A DNA stretch of 64,000 nt from JAGQWW01 sp041392845 (GTDB lineage: Bacteria > Bacteroidota > Bacteroidia > Chitinophagales > Saprospiraceae), in contig JAWKLG010000011.1 of the NCBI GenBank assembly GCA_041392845.1, positions 127,475 to 191,474 on the forward strand, written 5' to 3'. The notes under the pieces were generated by a model. It worked only from the letters and a program-made list of their open reading frames with translations, was not told the DNA's origin and did not search any database. This document shows positions 1 through 12,347 of the stretch, piece after piece (within the stretch, counting starts at the first letter, position 1; every line of letters starts with the position of its first letter). The translations under genes were made by a program, and so were the position numbers.

Positions 1-3000
1 GTTGTCTCCCGTCATTACCTCATCCATTTCAACCTCAACATCCGTATCACAATCATCATTGGCAGTTACAAGCGGAGCAGGTGGAACATCAGCACTACAG
101 TTCGCAGTGATGTTTGATGGCACACCCACCAATTGCGGAGCTTCAGAATCAGTAATAGTAATGGTTTGAGTTGCGGTTGATTCATTTCCACAATCATCGG
201 TGGCAGTCCAGGTACGCGTGATGATGCGTTCCTGAGGACAAGCGCCAGGGACTTCAGTTTCTGTGAAGCTCAGGTCGACATCGTTGTCACAATTGTCGGT
301 TACATCCGGCTCATCTGTTGGGATTGGGTCTGTACAATTTAAAGTAAGATTATCAATAGAGCCAAATACCGGAGCTTCACTATCATTTACATTGATGGTT
401 TGTGATGCAGTAGCGGTATTTCCGCAATCATCGGTAGCTGTCCAGGTGCGGGTAAGAATTTCGCCGCAAGGACCAGGCACTGATGTTTCGTCGAAAGTGA
501 TTTCGACATCTGGATCACAATTATCAGTCGCAGTTACTGTATTCGGTGCCGGTGGAATGGTTCCACACTCTGCAATAGTATTGGTTGGTACACCTGAAAT
601 GACCGGAGCTTCACTATCCTGGAGAATAACTACCTGAGATGCTGTACTACTGTTTCCGCAATTGTCGGTAGCAGTAAACATTCTGGTAATGATTCTTTCC
701 TGAGGACAAGCACCAGGTACTTCTGATTCAGTAACGGTAATGTCTACATCATTATCACAATTATCGGTTGCAACCGGAAGGCCGGAAGGTATTGGCTGAT
801 CACATTCGATGGTTACATCGAATGGAATATTAGCCATTACAGGAGCTTCATCATCGACTACTGTGATTTCAGAAGATGCAGTACTTTCATTTCCACAATT
901 ATCGGTCGCGGTCCAGGTCCAAACCAAAGTATAATTTTCAGGACAAGTACCAGCAATGGTTTGTGTTTCGAAAGTTAGATCCACATCCGGATCACAATTA
1001 TCGGTTGCGATAACATTATTTGGAACTGAAGGCACATTATCACAACTAACTGTTTGATTCTGTGGCACACCAGTTATAACCGGAACCTCAGTATCCTGAA
1101 CGGTCAATGTTTGGCTTACCGTTGTTGAATTACCACAATCATCGGTGGCAGTCCATGTTCTTATCAAAACATAATCTTCAGGACATGCACCCGCGAAGGT
1201 TGATTCATCCAAATCGATTTGAACGTCGGTATCGCAATTGTCAGTAGCCGTTGGTGTCTGTGGAGCAGGAATATTGCTACACTCTACCGTTACATCTGAA
1301 GGAATGTTTGCAAATACAGGTGCTTCATCATCAGAAACCGTAATCATTTGAGTTTGTGAAACTGAATTTCCACAGTTATCTGTGGCAGTCCACACACGCA
1401 TGATGCTTTGATTGGCTGCACAAGCACCAGGATTAGCAATTTCTTCAAAAGTGATGTCTACATCTGTATCACAATTATCAGTAGCAGTGATATTGGATGG
1501 TACCGGTGGAATATTTCCACAATCGGCAGTTATATCTGCAGGTACTCCTGTTAAAACAGGGGCTTCAGAATCTTGAAGTGTAATCACTCTTGAAACAGTT
1601 GCAGTATTTCCACAATCATCTGTAGCTGTCCAGGTACGGGTAATGATTCTTTCTTCAGGACATGCACCAGGTACATCTGTATCAACGAAAGTCAAGTCAA
1701 CATCCGGATCGCAATCGTCTGAAACGCTCGGCTCGTCAATTGGTAGTGCCTCACTACATTCAATGGTAACATCAAATGGCACATTGGCAAACACCGGAGG
1801 TGTGCCATCTGTCACATTGATGGTTTGAGAGGCTGTGGCTGTGTTTCCACAATCGTCCGTAGCAGTCCAGGTACGGATCAATTCTTCTCCGCATGGAGCA
1901 GGATTGCTTACTTCAGTAAGAATAACTTCTACATTGTTATCGCAATTATCTGTTGCAGCAACCGTATTTGGAGCTGGTGGAACAGTTCCACAATCTGCAG
2001 ATGTATTTGCAGGTACTCCTGTAATGGTTGGAGCTTCAGAATCTTGAAGTGTCACCACATGACTCGCGGTACTTGAATTTCCACAAGCATCCGTAGCAGT
2101 AAAGGTTCTTGTAATAACTCTTTCCTGAGGGCATGCGCCAGGAACTTCAGTCTCATCAACCGACACTACTACATTCATATCACAATTATCAGTAGCTGTT
2201 GGCAAATCTGATGGTATAGGCTGATCACACTCGATGGTCACATCCAATGGTACATTGACCAAGATTGGCGCCTCTGTATCTTGGACTGTAAGCGTTTGAC
2301 TTGCTGTGGATTTGTTTCCACAATCGTCAGTGGCTGTCCAGGTACGAATTAGGACGTAATCCTGAGGACAAGCACCTGGGAATGTCATCTCATCCAGGTC
2401 AATTTGAACGTCATTATCACAGTTATCGCTTGCATCTGGAGTTTCTGGAGGTGGAATACTACTACATTCAACTGTAATATCAGAAGGCACATTTGCAAAA
2501 ACAGGAGCTTCATCATCTACAACCGTAATCATTTGAGTTTGTGAAACTGTATTACCACAATTATCGGTGGCAGTCCAAACACGCATGATGCTTTGGTTGG
2601 CAGCACATCCGCCTCCATTTACAATCTCTTCAAAATCTATTTGAACCTGATCATCACAATTGTCGGAAGCTGTTACGTTTCCTGAAATCGGAGGAATATT
2701 ATTACAGTCTACTGTAATATCGGCTGGTACTCCCATCAAGGTAGGAGCTTCTGTATCCTGTACGGTTATGATTTGTGAGCCTGTTGCTACATTTCCACAA
2801 TCATCGGTCGCGGTCCAGGTACGAATCAATCTGAAATCATTCTGACAACCTAAAGGCTGCACAGTTTCATCCATGGTTATATCCACCTGAGGATCACAAT
2901 TATCGGTTGCCGTAATAGTCACCGGAGCAGATGGAACATCATCACATTCTACTGTAACATCAGAAGGAATTCCTGACAATACAGGAGGAGTTCCGTCACC

Positions 3001-6000
3001 AATGGTAATAACCTGAGATCCGGTTGTTGCATTACCACAATTATCTGTGGCTGTCCAGATTCTGGTGAGAATCATATTTTGGTTACAAATACCAGGACTG
3101 GTGATTTCCTGATAGGTAATATCCACCTGATCATCACAATTGTCGGTGGCTGAAATCACACCTGCACCTGGAGGAGCCGGTACTGAATCACATTCAACCG
3201 TAACATTTGCTGGCACACCCGTCAAAACAGGAGGCGTTAAGTCACGAACGGTAATTCTTTGATTTCCTATGGTTGTGTTTCCACAATCATCTGTTGCTAC
3301 CCATCTTCTTATAATGGTAAAATTGTTTTCACAAAGACCAGGCTGGGTAGTTTCTGTAAATTGAATATCTACCAAATCATCACAATTATCCGTTGCAGTG
3401 ATGTTGGTTGGAACATTTGGAATATCATCACATTCTACCGTTACATTGGCAGGAATTCCCAACAAGGTTGGTTCCTGGGTATCCTGTAAGGTAATCACCT
3501 GACTTGCAGTACTTGCGTTGCCACAAGCATCCGTAGCAGTCCAAACTCTGGTTATGACTCTATCTTGAGGACAAGCACCAGGTCTTTCTGTTTCATCTAA
3601 AGTGATTGAAACGTTAGGATCACAATTATCGGTAGCAGTAGGTTCGTCTGTTGGCAAGGTTGCATCACATTCCATAGTGATATCCTGAGGCACATTTGCC
3701 ATTACAGGAGCTTCACTGTCTTGAAGTGTAATCACCTGTGATGCTGTTGAAGCATTTCCACATGCATCTGTTGCCGTCCATGTTCTGGTAATGATTCTTT
3801 CTTCAGGACATGCGCCTGGCAATTCTGAATCATCCACCGTTATGGTTACATTATTATCGCAATTATCGGTAGCCGTTGGCTCATCTGTTGGCAATGGCTG
3901 ATCACATTCAATGGTAACATCGAATGGAATATTGGCCAATACCGGTGCCTCGCTATCCTGAACTGTTATCGTTTGAGAAGCTGTACTTGCATTTCCACAA
4001 TCATCTGTAGCGGTCCAAACTCTGGTTATGATTTTTTCTTGTGGACAAGCTCCGTTTTGCTCTGTTTCTGAAAGAACTACATCCACATCACTATCACAAT
4101 TATCGGTAGCAGTAGGCTCGTCTGTTGGTAATGGCTGATCACATTCGATGGTTACATCAGATGGAACATTGGCCAATACAGGAGCTTCGCTATCCTGGAG
4201 CGTAATAGTGCTGGAAGCAGTAGAAGCGTTACCACATGCATCGGTGGCAGTCCAGGTGCGGGTGATAACCAACTCGTTTGCACAAGCTCCTGGCAATTGA
4301 GCATCTACAAAAGTGATGGTCACGTTTGGATCGCAATTATCAGTCGCCGTTGGCTCATCAGTCGGCAATGGTTGATCACATTCAATCGTCACATCAAATG
4401 GAATATTTGCCATCACCGGCGCTTCGCTATCCTGAATGGTAATCACCTGACTAGCAGTACTTGCATTTCCACAAGCATCTGTTGCAGTCCAGGTTCTGGT
4501 TACTACTCTTTCTTGAGGACATGCACCAGGTACTTCGTTATCTACTAGTGAAATGCTTACATTATTATCACAATTATCTGTAGCAGTTGGCTCATCCGTT
4601 GGAAGTGGCTGATCACATTCGATGGTAACATCAACCGGAATATTTGCCAATACTGGCGCTTCACTATCCTGGATGGTAATCACCTGACTAGCAGTACTTG
4701 CATTTCCACAAGCATCTGTTGCAGTCCATGTTCTGGTAATAACTTTTTCCTGAGGACATGCACCCGGTACTTCCGTATCAACTAAAGTGATATTTACATT
4801 ATTATCACAATTATCAGTTGCAGTTGGCTCGTCCGTTGGCAATGGCTGATCACATTCAATGGTAACATCAACCGGAATATTTGCCAATACCGGCGCTTCG
4901 CTATCTTGAATCGTAATCACCTGAGATGCTGTGCTTGAATTACCACATGCATCCGTTGCGGTCCAGGTACGAGTGATTACTCTTTCCTGTGGACATGCAC
5001 CAGGTACTTCTGTATCAACTAATGTAATACTTACATTATTATCACAATTATCAGTTGCAGTTGGCTCATCAGTCGGTAATGGCTGATCACATTCGATGGT
5101 TACATCCACCGGAATATTTGCCAATACCGGAGCTTCGCTATCCTGGATGGTAATCACCTGACTGGCAGTGCTTGCATTGCCACAATCGTCGGTTGCAGTC
5201 CAGGTACGGGTGATTACTCTTTCCTGCGGACAAGCTCCAGGTACTTCTGTATCAACCAAAGTAATGCTTACATCGGTATCACAGTTATCGGTTGCTGTAG
5301 GCTCATCCGTTGGAAGTGGTTGATCACATTCAATGGTAACATCAACCGGAATATTTGCAAGAACCGGAGCCTCGCTATCTTGTAAAGTAATCGTCTGCGA
5401 AGCAGTGCTAGCGTTTCCACATGCATCGGTCGCAGTCCATACTCTGGTAATTACCAGTTCTGATGCACAAGCGCCCGGAAGCTGGGAATCCAATACAGTC
5501 AGCGTTACATTATTATCACAATTGTCGGTAGACGTTGGCTCATCCGTTGGCAATGGCTGATCACATTCAATGGTCACATCTCCTGGAATATTTGCAAGGA
5601 CAGGTGCCTCGCTATCCTGAATGGTAATCACCTGACTTGCGGTACTTGCATTTCCACAAGCATCAGTAGCGGTCCAGGTACGAGTGATAACTTTCTCTTG
5701 AGGACATGCACCAGGAACTTCAGTATCTACTAAAGTGATATTTACATTATTATCACAATTATCAGTAGCTGTTGGCTCTTCTGTAGGAAGTGGTTGATCA
5801 CATTCGATGGTAACATCCGTTGGAATGTTTGCCAATACTGGTGCTTCACTATCCTGAATGGTAATAACTTGAGATGCAGAACTTGAGTTTCCACAAGCAT
5901 CCGTAGCTGTCCAGGTTCTGGTGATTACTTTTTCCTGAGGACATGCACCAGGAACCTCTGTATCAACCAAAGTGATGGTTACATCCGTATCGCAATTATC

Positions 6001-8250
6001 AGTGGCTGTTGGCTCATCTGTCGGAAGTGGCTGATCACATTCAATGGTTACATCCACCGGAATATTTGCCAATACCGGAACTTCGCTATCCTGAAGTGTA
6101 ATCACCTGAGATGCTGTGCTTGAATTTCCACAGTCATCGGTCGCAGTCCAGGTACGCGTAATGACTCTTTCAGAGGCACAAGCTCCGGGAACTTCTGTAT
6201 CATTTACCGTAAGGGTAACATCATTATCACAATTATCTGAAGTACTTGGCTCGTCTGTTGGCAATGGCTGATCACATTCGATGGTTACATCTGCTGGAAC
6301 ATTGCTCAAAATCGGAGCTTCAGAATCCTGAATAGTAATCACCTGACTAACCGAGTTGGTATTTCCACAATCATCCGTTGCAGTCCAGAATCTTGTAATG
6401 ACTCTTTCCTGAGGGCATGCACCAGGAGTTTCCAAATCGGTAACCGTCAATGGAAGATCTATATCACAATTATCTGATACTGTAGGCTCATCAGTTGGAA
6501 GAGCATCGCTACATTCGATGGTTACATCTAATGGTACATTGCTGAACAATGGAGCTTCAGTATCCTGGATGGTAATTACCTGACTTCCTGAGCTACTGTT
6601 TCCACAATCATCAGTCGCTGTCCAGGTACGGGTAATTACTCTTTCTTGTGGACAAGAACCTGCCAAAACAGTTTCACTAACTGTAATAGTAACATCAGCA
6701 TCACAATTATCAGTTGCAATTGGTGCATCCGTCGGAAGTGGATCATCACATTCGATGGTAACATCGGCAGGAAGGTTGGCTAAAACTGGTGCTTCGCTAT
6801 CCTGGATGGTAATTACCTGACTAACAGAATTAGAATTACCACAATCGTCAGTTACAGTCCAGGTGCGCGTAATTACTCTTTCTTGCGGACAAGCACCAGG
6901 AGTTTCCACATCATTTAAAGATAAAGGAAGATCAATATCACAATTATCAGAAACCGAAGGTTCATCGGTAGGCAATGCTTCGTCACATTCGATGGTCACA
7001 TCAGCCGGAACATTGCTGAAGATTGGAGCTTCTGTATCCTGAATGGTGATCACCTGGCTTATAGTTGCACTATTTCCACAAGCATCCGTTGCTGTCCAGG
7101 TACGAGTGATTACTTTTTCCTGAGGACAAGCACCCATTGTCTCGCCTTCATTTAAAACAAGGCTGACATTATTATCACAATTATCCAATACCGTAGGCTC
7201 ATCCGTTGGAAGTGGATCATCACATTCAATGGTAACATTGGCAGGTACATTACTGAATACCGGAGCCTCCGTATCCTGAATGGTGATCACCTGGCTTATT
7301 GTTGCACTGTTTCCACAAGCATCCGTTGCTGTCCAGGTACGAGTGATTACTATTTCCTGGGGACAAGCACCTGGTAATTCTGTATCAACAAGGGTCAAAC
7401 TTGGAGCAGGATCACAATTATCGGCGATATCCGGATCATCGGTAGGCAATGCATCATCACATTCAATGGTCACATCGAATGGAACATTGCTAAATTCTGG
7501 CGCCTGAGTATCTTCTACCGTTAATGTATAAGATGCTTCACTTGTGTTGCCACAAATATCGGTAGCGGTCCAGGTACGAATGATTTGATATGAATTTGGA
7601 CATCCACCATTGATGGTTTGTTCTGCAAAGGTCAAAACAGGTGTTGCATCACAATTATCCAATACTGTTACATCCACACCTGATTGAGGCACTGGAGGAA
7701 CAGCATCACATTCAACAGTTTCGTCTGACGGCACTCCGCTAATAACCGGAGCGTCGATATCTTGTACTGTTATAATTTGTTGTGTCGTTGCACTATTTCC
7801 ACAAGCATCAGTAGCGGTCCAAACTTTCACAAGGGTGTAGTTGTAAGGACAGGTTCCATCGTTTCTTGTGGTATTAAGTGTTACGGTCACATTTAAATCA
7901 CAATTATCGGTTACATCAGGTTCATCTGTAGGCACAACATCATCACAACTGATGGTAACATCAGCTGGAACATTGCTAAATACCGGACTTTCTGAATCCT
8001 GCATGGTTACCGTCTGGCTTACAGAATCTGAATTTCCACAATCATCTGTGGCAGTCCAGGTGCGAATTACTACTGTTTCCTGTGGACAGGAACCAGGTAG
8101 TATTTGCTGCGATTCAACAATGTTAACTATTGAACCACTACAAATATCTGTGGCATCCGGAGCAGTTACCGGAACCGATTCGTCACATTCTATAGTAATA
8201 TCTGCAGGTACATTTGAGAATGTTGGAGGAGTGGTATCCTCTATTGTAAA
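1..8250 (-). repeat. Array of about 35 HYR domain repeats, about 240 bp each
   Basis: The DNCD codon block (plus strand tcacaattatc and variants) recurs every 237-242 bp from about 50 to about 8140, which gives about 35 units. Each unit carries DSEAPVL.NIP, V.IECDQPLP, ATDNCD, ACPQERVITRTW and TDACGN.S, the hyalin-repeat pattern with two conserved cysteine pairs. Units around 3850-6100 are the most alike at DNA level, suggesting recent tandem duplication. The array continues past the left edge. Confidence 0.88.
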
Positions 8251-11200
8251 GATTGCAGTAGTCTGACTGCTATTGCCACATTCGTCGGTTGCTGTGAAGG
8301 TTACGGTTGCACTTCCTGTTGCTCCACAATCATCACTCAAACCAGAGAAATCATTATTCCAGCTTACATCTCCACATTCATCGATGGCTACAGCTCCACC
8401 ATTGGCGGTAAGCCAATTTTGTAAATCATTTAGGTTACCTGAACCATCACATTCTACCGTTTCATTCGATGCTTCCACATCGATCATAGGTGGATTATTA
8501 TCCTCAATGGTAATGGTTGCACTTGTTTGACTTTCATTGCCACATTCATCGGTAACAGTAAATGTCACAAGCACTGAACCTGAAGCTCCACAATCATCCG
8601 AAAGGGCTGTAAAGTCATTGGTCCAGCTTACATTACTACAAAGATCGCTTGCTGATGCATTTCCATTGGCATCCAACCAAGCTTGAATTTCAGTAAGGTT
8701 TCCTGCACCGTCACATTCTAAAACAAGATCCTGTGCAGGTTCATCAATATCAGGTACTGTTGTATCTTCAATGGTAAAGGTTGCGGTGGTCTGACTGCTA
8801 TTTCCACAATCATCCGTTGCAGTGAAAGTTACGGTTGCAGTTCCTGTAGAACCACAATCATCGCTCAAGCCGGTAAAGTCATTGGTCCAGCTTACACCAC
8901 TACAAATATCTGAAGCAGAAGCTCCTCCCTGGTTATCCAACCAATTCTGAAGTTCGGTTGTATTTCCAAGACCATCACATTCAACGGTCAATTCTTGAGC
9001 TTCTACATTTATAACAGGATTGGTAGTATCTTCAATAACAAAGGTTGCATCGAAAGTGGTTGCATTTCCACAATCATCCGTTGCAGTAAATATTACTGTT
9101 GCAGAACCTGTTGCACCACAATCGTCACTTAAACCGGTGAAATTATTGGTGATGGTTACATTGCTACAAATATCACTTGCTGATGCATTTGCATAGTTGT
9201 CCAACCATGTTTGAAGTTCACTTAAATTGCCCGCGCCATCACATTCTACCACAAGAGGTGTTGGTCGAACTGTGATAACCGGAGGAGTGGTATCCTCAAT
9301 GGTTAGGTTTGCAGTAGTTTGGCTGTTATTACCACATTCGTCGGTTGCAGTGAAAGTAACTACAGCCGTTCCTGTTTCGCCGCAATCATCTGACAATCCT
9401 GAATAATCGTGACTCCAACTTACATTACCGCAAATATCACTTGCTGATGCATTTCCATTTGCATCCAACCATGCTTGAATGTCTGCTGTATTTCCAGCTC
9501 CATCACATTCAAAAGTAACATCCTGTGCTTCTTCATCAATCGTTGGAGCAGTATTATCTTCTATGGTAAAGGTTGCGGTGGTCTGGCTGCTATTGCCACA
9601 ATCGTCGGTTGCAGTAAAGGTTACAATAGCAGAACCTGAAGCTCCACAATCATCACTAAGCGATGTAAAGTCATTGGTCCAGGTAACATTGCTACAAACA
9701 TCACTAGCAACAGCTCCACCGTTGTTATCCAACCAATTTTGCAAAGCAAGTGCATTACCGATACCATCACACTGAACTGTCATATCAGATGCTTCTGTAT
9801 CAATGGTAGGATTGGTGGTATCTTCTACTGTTACAGTTGCGGTAGTCTGGCTAAAGTTTCCACAATCATCAGTAACTGTAAAAGTAACAGTTGCAGAACC
9901 CGTAGCTCCACAATCATCACTTAATCCAGTATAATTATGGGTCCAGGTTGTTCCACTACAAATATCACTGGCGGCTGCATTTCCATTGGCATCCAACCAG
10001 GCTTGAATATCCGAAGTATTGCCAGCTCCGTCACATTCAAATGTAACATCCTGGGCTTCTTCATCAATTTCAGGATTAGTAGTATCTTCTATGGTGAAGG
10101 TTGCCGTAGTGGTATTGAAATTACCACAAACATCAGTTGCTGTGAAAGTCACAATAGCACTTCCTGTATATCCACAATCGTCTGACAATCCTGAGAAATT
10201 ATTACTCCAGGTAAAGCCACCACAAACATCACTTGCAACAGCGCCACCGTTGAATGCTAACCAGGTATTAAGTTGAGTAAGATTTCCGGCACCATCACAT
10301 TCCACTGTCATATTGGAAGCAGCAAGATCGATCGATGGTGATGTTGTATCTTCAATGGTAAATGTTGCAGTGGTTTGACTGCTATTGCCACATGCATCTG
10401 TTACTGTAAAGGTGACAGTTGCACTTCCAGTAGCTCCACATTCATCGCTTAATCCAGTGAAATTGTGGCTCCAGGTAAAGCTGTTACAATCATCTTCTGC
10501 CTCAGCTCCACCGTGGTTATCCAACCAATTTTGTAAAGCCGCAGTATTTCCTGCGCCATCACATTCTACCGTTTCATCCGAAGCCTCAACTGTAATGGTT
10601 GGAGCGGTAGTATCTTCAATAGTAATAGTGGCAGTAGTTTGACTACTGTTTCCACAATCATCTGTAACGGTAAAGGTTACAACTGCACTTCCCGTATTTC
10701 CACAATCTCCGGTAAATCCGCCAAAGTCGTTGCTCCAGGTAATTCCTCCACAAACATCGTTAGCAATTGCTCCTCCATTTGCAGTCAACCAATTTTGAAC
10801 AGCAGTAAGGTTTCCTGCTCCATCACACTCAAGGGTAATATCTGAAGCCTCAGTGCTTATAATTGGAGATGCTGTATCTTCTATTGTAAAGGTTGCTGTT
10901 GTTTGGCTGAAGTTGCCACAATCATCCGTTGCAGTAAAGGTTACTGTTGTTGAACCCGTAGCTCCACAATCATCACTTAATCCGTTGAAATTATTGCTCC
11001 ATGTAACTCCACCACAAACATCAGATGCAACGGCGTCTCCATTTCTTGTCAACCAGCTTTGCAGTTGGGCGAGATTTCCCGCACCATCACATTCTACAGT
11101 TTCATTTTGAGCTTCAGTATCAATGCTAGGATTGGTGGTATCAATAATGGTGAAGGTTGCATTGAAAGTTGTTGCATTTCCACAATCATCTGTGGCAGTG

Positions 11201-12347
11201 AAGGTTACGGTTGCAGAACCGGTAGCTCCACAATCATCGCTAAAAGCCACAAAATTATTGGTCCATTTTACCCCTCCACAAATATCACTAGCCACTGCAC
11301 CTGCCTGAGTATCCAACCAATTTTGCAATTGAGCCTGATTTCCGGCACCATCACATTCTACGGATAAAGGAGTTGGTCTAACTGAAATAACCGGAGGCGT
11401 AGTATCTTCGATCGTAAAGGTTGCAGTTGTTTGACTGCTGTTTCCACATTCATCTGTTACAGTGAATGTTACAGTAGCACTTCCTGTCAATCCACAATCA
11501 TCTGAGAATCCTGTGAAGTTATTGGACCAGGTTAGATTTACTGAAGCAGATACATTGTCAGAAGCAGTTGCTCCACCATTAGTACTTAACCAATCATTTA
11601 ATGCCGCAAGATTTCCAGCTCCGTCACATTCTACAGTTTGATTCACAGCTTGTGTAATGAATACAGGACTGGTAACATCCATAAATCCTGCATCAACTGT
11701 TAGATTTTCATTGCCGCTGGTTACCACTATTGGTGCCGTAAGACCAGATCCATTCACATCACTATCCAAGGTGTCATCTCCACCCTGATCCTGTGGTGAA
11801 TAATCCAATCCAGTCGGACTTGCTGGCATTCCAAATTCTACCTGGTAGGTACCAGGTCTTAAATTTTCAAAAATATAATTTCCGGTTCCATCTGATGTAG
11901 TATTCTCATCTACCGGAGTTCCATTTCCGGTGGTTCCGAATAATCTCACAGGTACATCTGCCAAGGGCTCTTCCCCAGCATCTTGAATACCATTTTTATT
12001 ACAATCAAAGAAGGTATAATCACCCAAACGAGTATTCGCAGTATTTATCATACCCGCATCATAAGTATCATTATATTCTCCGGATGTAAGGACTTCATTG
12101 GATGTCATTCCATTATTTACATCCGCATCTGAATCGATGCTATCATCACCACCCTGATTTGCGTAGGTGAATTCATATCCGGTAACCAAAGTAAATGTCA
12201 ATTTATAAGTTCCTGGGAACAGGTTGCCAAACATGTACATTCCACTGCCATCGGTGGTAGTAGTCAAATCAACCGGTGTTCCGTTTCCGGTGTTACCCGT
12301 CAATTGAACGGTCACATCTTCCAAGCCTGGTTCTCCTGCATCCTGAT
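1..12347 (-). CDS. Giant adhesin-like protein, fifth segment, C-terminal HYR array, runs off the left edge
   Basis: Open minus-strand frame from the deletion near 12347 to the window edge; first codon bases fall on multiples of three. The lines I read codon by codon (positions 1-1620 and samples further on) contain no stop, and the first one upstream in this frame is at 12415. It holds one last SdrD_B-like domain (about 11950-12050, GDYTFFDCNKNGIQ), then 13 units of about 88 residues with the signature ECDGAGN ... SATVTFTATDDCGN, then about 35 HYR units of about 80 residues with ATDNCD and RTWTATDACGN signatures. The frame is still open at base 1 (reading DDCDTDVEVEMDE), so the C-terminus and any sorting domain lie outside. 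The codons counted from 24350 exceed 8,100, which makes it among the larger bacterial proteins. The product is probably a cell-surface or matrix fibre; this is inference. Confidence 0.85.
8250..11660 (-). repeat. Array of 13 HYR-like domain repeats, about 264 bp each
   Basis: The plus-strand motif ccatcacattc (reverse of ECDG) recurs at about 8450, 8710, 8972, 9237, 9505, 9763, 10027, 10290, 10556, 10820, 11084, 11349 and 11620, a step of about 264 bp. Each unit reads ECDGAGN, then L..WL with A.ASD, then W.NNF, SDDCG.TGSATVTF, DDCGN and TTATFTI. It is related to HYR but longer by about 8 residues, with a characteristic ECDG-W insert. All units are in one frame. Confidence 0.85.

Noticed and set aside
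263..11367. Many plus-strand open frames of 60-130 codons
   Set aside because: They are antisense shadows of the HYR arrays. The minus-strand reading gives continuous HYR domains with conserved cysteines, the plus reading only repetitive serine-rich strings.
1..12000. CRISPR-like periodicity of about 240 and 264 bp
   Set aside because: The repeats are long, in frame, and vary mostly in ways that keep the protein, with no short identical repeats and unique spacers. They are protein domain repeats.
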